DNA of 64,000 nt from Bacteroidales bacterium (GCA_024400875.1 JAKSMB010000006.1:30194-94193); one strand, 5' to 3'. Shown: positions 18,372 through 27,460, counted from the stretch's first letter. The notes: generated from the letters alone by a model not told the origin. Translations and numbers: made by a program.

Positions 18372-19862
18372 ATGAATAAAATAACAAAATCAACAGGTTT
18401 ATTGGCCGTATTGGCTCTTCTGACCATTATGTCCTCTTGTAAGAAGGAAACATCTCCAACAACAGGATGGAATTATAATGATGCAAAGAATGGTGGCTTC
18501 GAAGTTGCTCCTTTCGAGGAACAAGCAACGGGACCAGGTCTTGTCTTCATCGAAGGCGGTACCTTTACGATGGGTGCTATGGAAGAGGATGTGATGAAAG
18601 ACTGGAATAATACTCCTCGCCGTGTAACGGTTGGCTCTTTCTATATGGACGAATGCGAAATCGCTAACGTCGATTATCTTGAATATCTCTATTGGTTGGA
18701 AAGAGTTTTTATTCCTCAAGATTTGAAGGTTGTTTATGATAATGCTGTTCCAGATGAAAACGTATGGCGTGATCGTCTCGGATACAACGAACCAGACGTT
18801 AAATATTATTTCCGTCACCCTGCATACAGACATTATCCTGTAGTAGGTGTTAGCTGGTTGCAAGCTGCTGATTATGCAAACTGGCGTACCGACCGTGTAA
18901 ACGAACAGATTCTTGTTGATCGTGGCTATGTTGAGTTCTCTGAAACTCCAACCGCTGAAGGCTACTTCAATACCGATGCATATCTTACCTATGAAACGTA
19001 TGAAGCAGAAGGTGAAAAACGTCTCCGCTACATCTCTTCAGGTGAATACCGCAACGTGAAAATGGAAGATGGTATCCTCCTTCCTGAGTATCGTCTGCCT
19101 ACCGAAGCTGAATGGGAATATGCAGCATATGGTCTCGTTGGTAATACCGTTAACGAACGCGTTCTCGAACGTAAGGTTTATCCTTGGAATGGTCAACAAC
19201 TCCGTACTGAAGATAAGAAATACTATGGCGATATGATGACCAATGTTCGTCGTGGCCGTGGTGACTATATGGGTGTTGCAAGCGCATTGAATGACGCTGG
19301 CTTCAAAACCAAAGAAGTTAAATCCGACTGGCCAAACGATTACGGCTTGTATCAAATGGGTGGTAACGTTGCTGAATGGGTAATGGACGTTTATAGACAA
19401 GCTTCTCACGACGACGTAACTGAATACAACCCATTCCGTGGTAACTACTTCGAAACTCATAAACTTCTCGAAGATGGTACCGTTGCAGAACGTGATAGCG
19501 TAGGTAAAGTTCCAATGGTTCCTGTTTCTGACTTCAAGAATGACAGAAGACGTAACTACCGTGCAGCTGATAATAAGAACTACCTCGATGGTGACTGGCA
19601 GTCTTTGCAAGATATGGATAGCTGGACTAACGCACTTACCAATACTGAAGCAACCAACGAGATGTATCGTAAACTTAACGAAAACTATGCTTACTCTTTG
19701 GTTAGTGACCAAGCTCGTGTTTACAAGGGTGGTTCTTGGAAGGATCTTCCTTACTGGTCAGCTCCTGGTGCACGTCGCTACCTCGACCAGGATGAATCTA
19801 CTGATTATATCGGTTTCAGATGCGCAATGGCAAGAGTGGGTTCCCAAGTTCAGGGAAGATAA
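18372..19862 (+). CDS. porK: T9SS lipoprotein PorK/GldK
   Basis: An outer-membrane lipoprotein that forms the periplasmic ring of the T9SS with PorN. The 496-residue protein has a lipoprotein signal (cysteine 23 in MSSCKKE). A formylglycine-generating-enzyme-like (SUMF1) fold follows: FIEGGTFTMGAMEED, VGSFYMDECEIANVDYLEYLYWL, YRLPTEAEWEYAA, GNVAEWVMDVYR and KGGSWKDLP ... DYIGFRCAMARV. The fold is structural in this family. In model species gldK/porK is followed by gldL, gldM and gldN; here a strong terminator follows at once and none of the three is in the window. Confidence 0.93.
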   Translation: MNKITKSTGLLAVLALLTIMSSCKKETSPTTGWNYNDAKNGGFEVAPFEEQATGPGLVFIEGGTFTMGAMEEDVMKDWNNTPRRVTVGSFYMDECEIANVDYLEYLYWLERVFIPQDLKVVYDNAVPDENVWRDRLGYNEPDVKYYFRHPAYRHYPVVGVSWLQAADYANWRTDRVNEQILVDRGYVEFSETPTAEGYFNTDAYLTYETYEAEGEKRLRYISSGEYRNVKMEDGILLPEYRLPTEAEWEYAAYGLVGNTVNERVLERKVYPWNGQQLRTEDKKYYGDMMTNVRRGRGDYMGVASALNDAGFKTKEVKSDWPNDYGLYQMGGNVAEWVMDVYRQASHDDVTEYNPFRGNYFETHKLLEDGTVAERDSVGKVPMVPVSDFKNDRRRNYRAADNKNYLDGDWQSLQDMDSWTNALTNTEATNEMYRKLNENYAYSLVSDQARVYKGGSWKDLPYWSAPGARRYLDQDESTDYIGFRCAMARVGSQVQGR

Positions 19863-19880
19863 TCCACACTCTCATACAAT

Positions 19881-19912
19881 AAAAAAACCGCCTTATATGA
19901 GGCGGTTTTTTT
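19881..19912. terminator. bidirectional terminator between porK and the META lipoprotein gene
   Basis: AAAAAAACCGCCT and AGGCGGTTTTTTT form a perfect 13-bp inverted repeat with a 6-base loop. The A- and T-runs allow it to work on both strands, as fits its place between convergent genes. Confidence 0.9.
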
Positions 19913-19936
19913 ATGTCTTGAATTAAGGTGATTAGC

Positions 19937-20392
19937 TTATTCGGCTTCGACAGGATGTGTGTCTGTTTTGTCTTCAAATACAAATAAAACTTCATTGCCA
20001 GAGTAGATGGTCAGCTTTTTTCCGTCAATTTCAAATTTGCTGATCTTCTTTCTCAATGCTTTGGAGAAATTGTCTTCTGTCTCCATATTGCCACAAAGCA
20101 TCTTAGTAGAACCAGTGTTCTTCAATTCCAATTTGCTCTTATGTTGATAATATTCACCGAAAAACAGGTTGCAACCTAAGTTTCCGTTGAAAGTACCATC
20201 TTTATTAAAAGTGATGAAAGGTATCTTTTCTATATCCTCGCCAATGGCTTTGCCTTCCAAGGATACGAGCTCCCAGTGTGTGTTGGTTAAAGAGCTGTTT
20301 TGTTTGCTGGCTTTAGGGTTGGATTGGCAGCCAACAAAGGCGAGTGCACCAATTGCAAGGGCTGCTCCAATAGTCATGATTTTCTTATTCAT
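19937..20392 (-). CDS. META-domain lipoprotein (HslJ-like)
   Basis: A 151-residue lipoprotein: signal peptide with lipobox FVGC (Cys 21). One META domain follows (NTHWELVSLEGK, FITFNKDGTFNGNLGCNLFFGEY, MLCGNMETEDNFSKALRK, LTIYSGNEVLFVF), the order seen in HslJ, which is tied to novobiocin and heat response in E. coli. Its ATG overlaps the engB stop (TAATG), so it is translationally coupled to engB. Role unknown. Confidence 0.85.
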   Translation of the reverse strand: MNKKIMTIGAALAIGALAFVGCQSNPKASKQNSSLTNTHWELVSLEGKAIGEDIEKIPFITFNKDGTFNGNLGCNLFFGEYYQHKSKLELKNTGSTKMLCGNMETEDNFSKALRKKISKFEIDGKKLTIYSGNEVLFVFEDKTDTHPVEAE

Positions 20393-21000
20393 TATTCGAT
20401 ATTTTGATATTGATTGTTTATCTGTTCAATAAAGTCTAAGATCTCTTCACGTCCTCTGCCGGATTCTGAGGAGGATAGTAAACGATAGGGCATCTCTTCC
20501 CATTGTTCTGCAAGCTTGTTGTAGAACTTTTGTACGTTGCTCTGGATTTTAGGTGCGGAAATTTTGTCCGTTTTGGTGAAAATAATGGCAAAGGGGATGC
20601 CATCTTTCCCTAACTGATTGATGAACTCTATGTCGATTTTCTGAGGCTCTAATCGGCTGTCAACTAAAACAAATACCAGTTGGAGATTCTCCCGTTTTGT
20701 TAAATAGTCACGAATCATCTTTTGCCACTTCTCTCGCATGGCTTTGGAGATGCTGGCATATCCGTATCCCGGAAGGTCAACAAGGTACCAGTTTTTGTTG
20801 ATTAGAAAATGATTGATGGTTTGAGTCTTCCCCGGCTTGGAGGATGTCTTCGCTAACTTGTTGTTCTTCATCAACATGTTGATGAGTGATGATTTGCCAA
20901 CATTGGAACGTCCAATGAAAGCATATTCCGGAAGATTGGGACTGGGACATTTCTGCCAGTCGGTCACACACTGAACAAATTCTGCACTCTTTATGATCAT
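20392..21000 (-). CDS. engB: ribosome biogenesis GTPase YihA/YsxC (EngB)
   Basis: Essential GTPase for late assembly of the large ribosomal subunit. The 202-residue protein has the G1 loop GRSNVGKSSLIN (residues 30-41), G2/G3 region VDLPGYGYA, G4 FTKTDK and the family-specific KPGKTQTINHF. Starts 4 bases after the envC-like gene's stop, and overlaps the META lipoprotein gene by one base. Confidence 0.96.
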   Translation of the reverse strand: MIIKSAEFVQCVTDWQKCPSPNLPEYAFIGRSNVGKSSLINMLMKNNKLAKTSSKPGKTQTINHFLINKNWYLVDLPGYGYASISKAMREKWQKMIRDYLTKRENLQLVFVLVDSRLEPQKIDIEFINQLGKDGIPFAIIFTKTDKISAPKIQSNVQKFYNKLAEQWEEMPYRLLSSSESGRGREEILDFIEQINNQYQNIE

Positions 21001-21004
21001 AAGT

Positions 21005-22309
21005 CTATCGTCTTGCTAACCAGGAATTAGGGTTGAGATAAGAGTCGTTCTTCCACAACTCGAAGTGTAGTTCATAGGTGTTGGTCGCTGAGTTTTTAGC
21101 AACGGTTCCAATGCTTTGTTTCGTTGACACTTTTGCACCTTTGGAAACGGATACCGTGGCCATATTTTGGTAAACGGAGATGTATTCGCCGTGGCGGATC
21201 ATTACGACCTTGGTGCCCATTACGTCCATGACGGCGGATACTTCGCCTTGGAAGACGGCTCGAACAGCACAGCCTGCGTCGGTCATGATGTCAATACCTC
21301 TATTTTCAATCATTACGGAAGGAACGTCTGGATGTGCGTAGTTGCCAAATTCTCCAACCTTGGCACCCTTCGCAACTGGCCATGGAAGACTACCCTTGTT
21401 GGCAACAAAAGAGTTGTTGAGGGTTTGCTCTTCTGGCGTCAATGCGATTGTGGCCGTGCTACGTGTGTTGGCGGATGAAGATCCACTTTTGTTGGATGAT
21501 GCCGAGGTAGAGGTGCTACCCGATTTGCTGTTGGAAGCATTGCTCTTGTTGTTGCTTTTAGCGTTCTTCGCGTTTGCAGCTGCAATCTCAGCCTTGATGG
21601 CTTTCTGTATGGCCGCATCCAACTCCTTGCGTTTTTTTTGCTTGTCCTTCAACTGGGCACTCAACTTCTGAGATTGCTTCTTTAATTGTTCCGCATTTTT
21701 CGTCTTCTCCTGGCGGTCACTTTCCAATTTTTTGATTTCAGTTTCCTTGCCGGAAAGAAGATTTTGCTTCTCACCTTTCATCGCTAAAATCTCTTCGTTT
21801 TTATGATTGAGATCTTCCTGTGTCTTCTGTATTTTTTCGGATTGACTGCGTACATTCTCTGAAAATACAGTGTAGAAACGAAGCCGACGGAACATTTGCG
21901 AGAAATCATCCGCTGCAAGAATGAAGGTGACTTTGTCCATAAGTCGACGGTTACGGTAGGCCATATATACGACCTGAGCATAGTCGGATTTCATATATTC
22001 CAACTTCTTCTGCAGACTAAGTATCATTTGTTGGTTCAACTCTTGTTGCTGCTCCATTTGCAGGATCTCTTCGTTAAGAGCTGTGATGAGCTTTTCACGA
22101 CTGCTGATTTGCTGACGCAATACGGCAATCTGCTGAAGGGACGCTTTCTGATTCTTTTCTGTTTTCTTCAAGAGTGCTTGCGTGTTGGCAATCTCTTTTT
22201 CGATCTTCTGTTTGTCTTGTTTCAGCTGACTACTGCTACGAGTCTGGGCATAGGCAATATGGCCAGCTATTATGCAGAATGTGAATAAAAAGCAGATAAT
22301 TCTCTTCAT
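21005..22309 (-). CDS. envC: EnvC-like murein hydrolase activator (coiled coil plus degenerate LytM)
   Basis: A 434-residue exported protein with a signal peptide (MKRIICFLFTFCIIAGHIAYAQ). A long coiled coil (about residues 25-240) follows, rich in K, Q and E, then a low-complexity N/S/K linker (about 245-295) and a C-terminal LytM/M23 domain. The zinc ligands of the LytM site are broken: the usual HxxxD reads NRGID, and the usual HxH reads ELHFELW. This is what is known of EnvC and NlpD, which switch on amidases rather than cut peptidoglycan. ATG 22309 was chosen over 22390 because it starts the signal peptide and lies 36 bases after a -7 element. First gene of envC-engB-META lipoprotein. 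Confidence 0.88.
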   Translation of the reverse strand: MKRIICFLFTFCIIAGHIAYAQTRSSSQLKQDKQKIEKEIANTQALLKKTEKNQKASLQQIAVLRQQISSREKLITALNEEILQMEQQQELNQQMILSLQKKLEYMKSDYAQVVYMAYRNRRLMDKVTFILAADDFSQMFRRLRFYTVFSENVRSQSEKIQKTQEDLNHKNEEILAMKGEKQNLLSGKETEIKKLESDRQEKTKNAEQLKKQSQKLSAQLKDKQKKRKELDAAIQKAIKAEIAAANAKNAKSNNKSNASNSKSGSTSTSASSNKSGSSSANTRSTATIALTPEEQTLNNSFVANKGSLPWPVAKGAKVGEFGNYAHPDVPSVMIENRGIDIMTDAGCAVRAVFQGEVSAVMDVMGTKVVMIRHGEYISVYQNMATVSVSKGAKVSTKQSIGTVAKNSATNTYELHFELWKNDSYLNPNSWLARR

Positions 22310-22345
22310 AATGACGGATGATACTATGTCTAATGTAATAACTTG

Positions 22346-22353
22346 CAAAAGTA
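22346..22353 (-). promoter_or_regulatory. -7 promoter element TACTTTTG for envC-engB
   Basis: Fits TAnnTTTG, followed by CAAG; 36 bases upstream of the envC ATG. Divergent from the thioesterase promoter about 100 bases away. Confidence 0.6.
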
Positions 22354-22451
22354 CGCTATTTAGTTTGAGGATATGTTTGATATTGCGCAATTTATCAACG
22401 TGATAATGTTGATGTTATACTTCTTTCGAAGTCTCTTTTCGTCCTTTTTTG

Positions 22452-22459
22452 TATCTTTG
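22452..22459 (+). promoter_or_regulatory. -7 promoter element TATCTTTG for the thioesterase gene
   Basis: Fits TAnnTTTG, preceded by a T-run and followed by CCGC; 35 bases before the ATG. Confidence 0.7.
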
Positions 22460-22494
22460 CCGCTCCGTAAAAATAAACGGCTAATTGTAAAAAT

Positions 22495-23235
22495 ATGGAT
22501 ACATTTGATTACTCAGAATGGCTTGATATTCCATCGTACGCATTGGATGGAAAGTTGTTGGCAACACCGACCTTTATATTTAATATCCTTCAGAACATCG
22601 CTGATAATCATGTTAATAAGCATGATATCGGCTGGCAGTTTATGAATAGGATGAATATGTTCTGGGCAATCTCTAAGATGGATATGGAGATTGGCCGCAG
22701 ACCACAATGGCGCGAAAGGGTGAAGCTTACCACTTGGGGTAAGGGCCGCAACCATCTGATTCAACCGCGTGATTATTTGATTGAAACTGAAGATGGCGAG
22801 GTGCTTGTTCGCGCTACGTCCAACTGGGTGATTTTGGATGCTGAAGGTAAACCCCGATTCTTGGAGGAATTGGTTCCGGATATTCGTTTCCTGTGTGAAA
22901 ACAATGCCTTGGATAGACCAGCTAAACGTCTGCGCGTGCCGGCAAAAGGCTCTGCGTCTGAGTACAAGGCTGTGGATTTTGCCAATATTGATATGAACAG
23001 ACACGCCAATAATTCAGCCTACGTTACTTGGCTGATGAATGCCTTTGATATTGACTATCACGATAACCACGAACTTGCGGCTCTTTCTGTGAATTATCTG
23101 CAACAGACTCATTATACGGATAGATATGCCGTTGTTAAGGAGGAAATTGCTCCGAACGATTTTTTAGTTTCTATGATTACGGAGAAAGATGGACGGGAAG
23201 TGTGTCGCCTACAGGCTACCTTTCGCGAGGTGTGA
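22495..23235 (+). CDS. acyl-ACP thioesterase
   Basis: Releases free fatty acids from acyl carrier protein. The 246-residue protein shows the tandem hot-dog arrangement of the plant FatA/FatB-like family. The N-terminal half has WQFMNRMNMFWAISKMDMEI and the C-terminal half the catalytic signature DMNRHANNSAYVTWLMNA, where the Asp, Asn and His are expected to act. Stands alone on the plus strand, convergent with azlD (1-base gap). Confidence 0.88.
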   Translation: MDTFDYSEWLDIPSYALDGKLLATPTFIFNILQNIADNHVNKHDIGWQFMNRMNMFWAISKMDMEIGRRPQWRERVKLTTWGKGRNHLIQPRDYLIETEDGEVLVRATSNWVILDAEGKPRFLEELVPDIRFLCENNALDRPAKRLRVPAKGSASEYKAVDFANIDMNRHANNSAYVTWLMNAFDIDYHDNHELAALSVNYLQQTHYTDRYAVVKEEIAPNDFLVSMITEKDGREVCRLQATFREV

Positions 23236-23236
23236 T

Positions 23237-23581
23237 TTAAAACACGATAGGTAGTAACAATTCCACGATTAGAGCAACTAATACGGCCACCAAGGCAACA
23301 CGCACCAAACCACGATTTTTCCAAGCAAGCACGATAGCAGCCATAGTCGCTATTGCTGCGGATACAAAGTGTGGTTCCGTGGCACCGCTTGGCGTGGTGG
23401 AGTACAAAACATCCGGAAAGGTCATCGCTGACAATACGCAGAAAGGAATATAGTACAAAAAGTCCTTGATCCACAGATTTTCCAGTTTTCTTCTTACGAA
23501 ACCAATCGGGATAACACGAATCAAGTAAGTGGTCAACGCCATAATAAGCATGGCAATGGCGATGTTTTCAAAACTACACAT
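23237..23581 (-). CDS. azlD: AzlD-family branched-chain amino acid transport protein
   Basis: A small membrane protein (114 residues from ATG 23581), the partner of AzlC in export of branched-chain amino acids. Four hydrophobic segments and the family opening ALTTYLIRVIPIGFVRRKL. The start overlaps the end of azlC. ATG 23581 is preferred over GTG 23587 because AAGGAGG (23587-23593) lies 5 bases before it, one of only three strong Shine-Dalgarno sequences I see in this window. Confidence 0.88.
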   Translation of the reverse strand: MCSFENIAIAMLIMALTTYLIRVIPIGFVRRKLENLWIKDFLYYIPFCVLSAMTFPDVLYSTTPSGATEPHFVSAAIATMAAIVLAWKNRGLVRVALVAVLVALIVELLLPIVF

Positions 23582-24314
23582 GGACACCTCCTTCCGTTGC
23601 TTTTCTCTTGCGGAAACGTTTCAGCTCTTTGATAGATGCGCAGATGGCTGCGGCAACTACGGCTGAGATGATGATGGACCATCCACCACCTCCGCTCTTG
23701 GATAGAATGTTTACGCCTGGCACATATTTGAAGATGCAGGAGAGTAATGCAGATACGATGACCGCAATGGCTACCTTGCGACCTGTGCGTGCCGGTGGTA
23801 TGATGATGGCAATGAACATACAATATAAGGCGATACCAAAACAACCTTGCAACATCGGCGGAAGCAAACCGGAAGCTACAGCTCCTAAGCAGGTACCTAA
23901 AGTCCAACCGAAAATGGGCGTGGCCATCAAACCTCCAAAAAATGGGAAACTGACATCTTCCTTTTCCATAGCCGCCAAGGCAAATACCTCATCCGTGATG
24001 CAGAAAGCCATAATGGCTCGCTTGTAGAATGGCAAGTCAGAGGCAACCTTTTGGGATAACGACAACGACATCAGGAAATAACGTACGTTGATGACAAAGG
24101 TGGTGATGATTAACTCGATATAGGGAGCACCTCCTTCAATGAGCCGAATGCCAGCAAATTGACCTGCGGAAGCCATATTGGTGAGGGATATGATCGTGGC
24201 CTCTAACGGGTTAAAGCCCATCTTAACGGCTATCAATCCGAAAGTGAAGGAAACGGGAATGTAACCTAAGCATATCGGAAAGCCCTTTTTTATACCTCTA
24301 ATAAACTCATTCAT
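23574..24314 (-). CDS. azlC: AzlC-family branched-chain amino acid permease
   Basis: A 246-residue inner-membrane protein with the AzlC signature FPICLGYIPVSFTFGLIAVKMGF near the N-terminus, RYFLMSLSLSQ and ALAAMEKEDVSFPFFGGL further in. Exports branched-chain amino acids or analogues with AzlD. Own -7 promoter 30 bases upstream; overlaps azlD by 8 bases. Confidence 0.9.
   Translation of the reverse strand: MNEFIRGIKKGFPICLGYIPVSFTFGLIAVKMGFNPLEATIISLTNMASAGQFAGIRLIEGGAPYIELIITTFVINVRYFLMSLSLSQKVASDLPFYKRAIMAFCITDEVFALAAMEKEDVSFPFFGGLMATPIFGWTLGTCLGAVASGLLPPMLQGCFGIALYCMFIAIIIPPARTGRKVAIAVIVSALLSCIFKYVPGVNILSKSGGGGWSIIISAVVAAAICASIKELKRFRKRKATEGGVHV
23587..23593 (-). promoter_or_regulatory. 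Shine-Dalgarno sequence of azlD
   Basis: AAGGAGG on the minus strand, 5 bases before ATG 23581, lies inside the last codons of azlC (…EGGVHV). It may serve reinitiation or coupling, or be incidental to the coding sequence. Confidence 0.55.
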
Positions 24315-24344
24315 AGCAAATTAGTATTTCTGCTTTTAAGGGTG

Positions 24345-24352
24345 CAAAAATA
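24345..24352 (-). promoter_or_regulatory. -7 promoter element TATTTTTG for azlCD
   Basis: Fits TAnnTTTG, preceded by AAGCTTTTTGTG and followed by CACC. The AGCTTTTTGTG-TATTTTTGCA arrangement recurs at the dCMP deaminase promoter. Confidence 0.65.
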
Positions 24353-24380
24353 CACAAAAAGCTTGTGATTGTGTTAGAAT

Positions 24381-25937
24381 TTAAGCTTCTTCTACGATTT
24401 GAATAGCAGTTTTTAAACCGTCGATGGCCGCACTCATAATACCACCTGCGTAACCAGCTCCTTCACCCATAGGATAGATGCCCGATATGTTGCTCATTCT
24501 ATTGTCATTACGCAACATTCGAACCGGGGATGACGAGCGGGTTTCAATGCCGGTCATGAAGGCTTCGGGGTCGGCAAAGCCGCGCATCTTACGATCGAAA
24601 AGTGGCAAGGCTTCGCGCATTGCGTCAACGACGTATTTCGGCATACATCTTTCGAAGTCGCAATATACGATACCGTGCGGGTAGGAGGGCTTTACACTGC
24701 GGTAGGTCTTGGCAACTCGATGTTCGAGAAATTCGCCAACCATATTGCCTGGTGCTCGATAGTCGCCCGCAACGTCGAAGGCCATCTTCTCGTATTTCTC
24801 TTGATAGTCAAGGCCGTCCAGCGGACTGTCTTTGTAGTAGTCTTCAGGTGTGACGTTCACAAGCAACGCGCTGTTAGCATTGGCTTTGTCTCGATTGCGT
24901 TCGCTCATACCATTGGTGACAATGGTGTTCGGCTCGCTTGCGGATGCCATCACCGTGCCGCCCGGACACATACAGAATGTATATACACTGCGATCTTTGA
25001 GATGAATAACACTTTTGTAGGATGCAGGTGGTAAGAATTTAGCATAGTTGCCATATTGCATCTTGTTGATGCGGTTCTGTTGATGTTCGATTCGAACGCC
25101 CATTGAAAACGGCTTCGGTTCCATCGTCAAGCCCTTTTGATGCAGGGTGCGGATGGTGTCGCGTGCAGAATGCCCCAAGCCCAATAATAAGTGATTGGTT
25201 TGCAGAGAGAGGTCGTTGGAGCATTGGATGGTAAGGACGCCATTGTCGCAGGTGAAATCTGTAAAAGTGGTGCTAAAATGAAACTCACCGCCTAAGGATT
25301 CAATCTCTAAGCGGATGTTTCGTACCACTTTTTCAAGATAGTCGGTGCCTACGTGCGGGTTTTGCATATAGGTGACATCTTCGTGCGCACCGTGTTTGTA
25401 AAACTCTTCCAATACGAATTCGTTATATTCGCTGTGTACGTTGGTGTTCAGCTTTCCGTCGGAAAAGGTGCCTGCACCTCCTTCTCCAAACTGGATGTTG
25501 GAGTTGGGGTTGAGGTATTTGGTATAGATGAAGTCATTGACCGATCGTTTTCGATCTTCGATTTTTTCACCTCGTTCAATGATGATCGGTTTTGCTTGAC
25601 AACGGGCTAAATATAGGGCGGCAAACATACCCGATGGTCCAAATCCAACAACGACGGGACGGTGTGTGCCCTGCCATTGCGGATATTGGATAGGCTCTGT
25701 TGGCGTAAACTCCGTAACATTGGGCTCCTTCAATAGGGGCGCATAGTGGCTGGGGAGGGTAACCAATACCTGAAAGTCATAACATACCCGGTCTTTTTTA
25801 CGTGCATCAATGGCTTGACGAACGATCTTGAATTCTTTGATGTCCTCCGTGCGAATATGAAACTGTCGGCCAATGGCATTCTTGATGTTTGGGTTGGCCT
25901 CAACGGGAATTCGGATGTTGGATAGTTTGACTCTCAT
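24381..25937 (-). CDS. FAD-dependent dehydrogenase (COG2509 type)
   Basis: A 518-residue flavoprotein of unknown substrate. An N-terminal domain of about 85 residues (RVKLSNIRIPVEAN …) precedes the dinucleotide site VVVGFGPSGMFAALYLAR near residue 98. Further family blocks are FGEGGAGTFSDGKLNT, GLGHSARDTI and the C-terminal GIETRSSSPVRMLR and YPMGEGAGYAGGIMSAAIDG. Members are widespread in Bacteroidetes and Firmicutes. Last in the ribE operon, 11 bases after rfbB. Confidence 0.85.
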   Translation of the reverse strand: MRVKLSNIRIPVEANPNIKNAIGRQFHIRTEDIKEFKIVRQAIDARKKDRVCYDFQVLVTLPSHYAPLLKEPNVTEFTPTEPIQYPQWQGTHRPVVVGFGPSGMFAALYLARCQAKPIIIERGEKIEDRKRSVNDFIYTKYLNPNSNIQFGEGGAGTFSDGKLNTNVHSEYNEFVLEEFYKHGAHEDVTYMQNPHVGTDYLEKVVRNIRLEIESLGGEFHFSTTFTDFTCDNGVLTIQCSNDLSLQTNHLLLGLGHSARDTIRTLHQKGLTMEPKPFSMGVRIEHQQNRINKMQYGNYAKFLPPASYKSVIHLKDRSVYTFCMCPGGTVMASASEPNTIVTNGMSERNRDKANANSALLVNVTPEDYYKDSPLDGLDYQEKYEKMAFDVAGDYRAPGNMVGEFLEHRVAKTYRSVKPSYPHGIVYCDFERCMPKYVVDAMREALPLFDRKMRGFADPEAFMTGIETRSSSPVRMLRNDNRMSNISGIYPMGEGAGYAGGIMSAAIDGLKTAIQIVEEA

Positions 25938-25948
25938 AGTTGGCTTAA

Positions 25949-27001
25949 TTATCTCCCTTCGTACATCTTCTTATAATAGTCAACATAGGCGCCAGAGGTG
26001 ACGTTGTTGAACCATTCTTCATTGGCTAAGTACCAATCAACTGTTTTTTCAAAACCTTCGTCAAACTTTACTTTAGGTTGCCAGCCCAGTTCGTTTTTGA
26101 TTTTGGTAGGGTCGATAGCATAACGCAAATCGTGGCCGGCACGGTCGGTGACGTAGGTGATTAAGTTGAGGGATGTGCCTTCAGGACGACCTAACTTGCG
26201 ATCCATAATCTCGATCAATTTTTTGATAAGATCGATGTTTCGCCATTCGTTATTGCCACCAATGTTGTAGGTGTCACCAGGCTTGGCTTTATGGAAAATG
26301 AGGTCAATGGCCTCCGCATGATCTTCCACATATAGCCAGTCGCGAACATTGATACCTTTACCATAAACAGGCAGTGGCTTGTTGTTCTTGATGTTGTTGA
26401 TGAACAGAGGAATCAACTTTTCTGGAAATTGATTCGGACCATAATTGTTGGAACAATTGGATATGATTGTAGGCATACCGTATGTGTCGTGGTATGCACG
26501 TACAAAATGGTCGGCGCTGGCTTTCGCTGCTGAGTATGGACTGTGTGGATTGTAAGGGGTGGTTTCTTGGAACGCGCCCGTGTCGCCTAAGGCTCCATAC
26601 ACCTCATCGGTGGATATCTGATAGTATTTTTTACCTTCCCAGTTTCCATTCCAGATGGTTCGTGCAGCATTTAAAAGATGCACGGTGCCTAATACGTTGG
26701 TGTGGACAAATTGCATCGGGTTGGTGATGGATCTGTCAACGTGCGACTCGGCAGCAAGATGAATGACGCCATCGAACTGGTATTTCTGGAATATTTCCAT
26801 TATGAAATCTGCATCCTCGATATCACCTTTGATGAAGTGATAGTTCGGCTTACTGTCGATGTCTTTCAAATTCTCAAGGTTGCCAGCGTAGGTCAAGCTG
26901 TCTAAGTTGTAGATTTCGTAGTCAGGATAGTTGTTTACAAATCTTCTAACTACGTGAGAACCGATAAACCCGGCACCGCCAGTAATCAATATTTTTCTCA
27001 T
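25949..27001 (-). CDS. rfbB: dTDP-glucose 4,6-dehydratase
   Basis: Second step of dTDP-rhamnose and related sugar synthesis. The 350-residue short-chain dehydrogenase has the NAD loop GGAGFIGSH (residues 8-16), the QISTDEVYG block, and the catalytic YSAAKASADH. The rest is canonical (NCSNNYGPNQFPEKLIPL). It is separated from rfbD by about 18 kb, and rfbA and rfbC are not in the window. It follows the membrane gene at 27023 by 21 bases. Confidence 0.94.
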   Translation of the reverse strand: MRKILITGGAGFIGSHVVRRFVNNYPDYEIYNLDSLTYAGNLENLKDIDSKPNYHFIKGDIEDADFIMEIFQKYQFDGVIHLAAESHVDRSITNPMQFVHTNVLGTVHLLNAARTIWNGNWEGKKYYQISTDEVYGALGDTGAFQETTPYNPHSPYSAAKASADHFVRAYHDTYGMPTIISNCSNNYGPNQFPEKLIPLFINNIKNNKPLPVYGKGINVRDWLYVEDHAEAIDLIFHKAKPGDTYNIGGNNEWRNIDLIKKLIEIMDRKLGRPEGTSLNLITYVTDRAGHDLRYAIDPTKIKNELGWQPKVKFDEGFEKTVDWYLANEEWFNNVTSGAYVDYYKKMYEGR

Positions 27002-27022
27002 AATGTGTTATATTTGATTTTT

Positions 27023-27460
27023 TTATTGTTCTTGTGAATTTTCTGCTTGTTCTTTCGCCACATCACGTTTTTTGATATCATCAGATTCTTTTTTCAGAAG
27101 GAATAATTCAAAAACGGAATATAGGAAATAGATAGTCAGGAATGCGATGCCGAAACGTAGGCTGTCTTTTCTATTTATAAAAAGATAGATGCCTAAGAAG
27201 AGTAGGCAGGACATAAGCTTAATTATTCGAGAGAGCATATAGCTGGAAACGAAACGTTTTCCGCTTTTACCGTTATCGTCTCTTAGTACGATGAATATGG
27301 TAAACAGGGTGATGATAAAAAAGAACAGCACGATGTAGGGCAAGGCGGGTGTTGCGTAATCGGGGCATAGTAGCTGGAATAACGCAGACAGACCTGCAAT
27401 GATGATAGAAAATACGATGGTTCGGAATGAAAATTTCTTAATGGGGACTTTTTTACTCAT
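27023..27460 (-). CDS. membrane protein, probably AtpI-like ATP synthase accessory
   Basis: A 145-residue protein with four predicted membrane segments (about residues 13-33, 39-60, 78-95 and 101-121). A basic, charged C-terminal tail follows (KKESDDIKKRDVAKEQ). I do not recognise a clear signature. Its position after atpZ (8-base overlap) and its fold size match the hypothetical membrane gene that in many Bacteroidetes sits between atpI/atpZ and atpB. Here rfbB follows instead of atpB. Confidence 0.6.
   Translation of the reverse strand: MSKKVPIKKFSFRTIVFSIIIAGLSALFQLLCPDYATPALPYIVLFFFIITLFTIFIVLRDDNGKSGKRFVSSYMLSRIIKLMSCLLFLGIYLFINRKDSLRFGIAFLTIYFLYSVFELFLLKKESDDIKKRDVAKEQAENSQEQ

Noticed and set aside
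19038-19712. 224-codon minus-strand frame inside porK
   Set aside because: Shadow of codon-biased porK with no recognisable motif.
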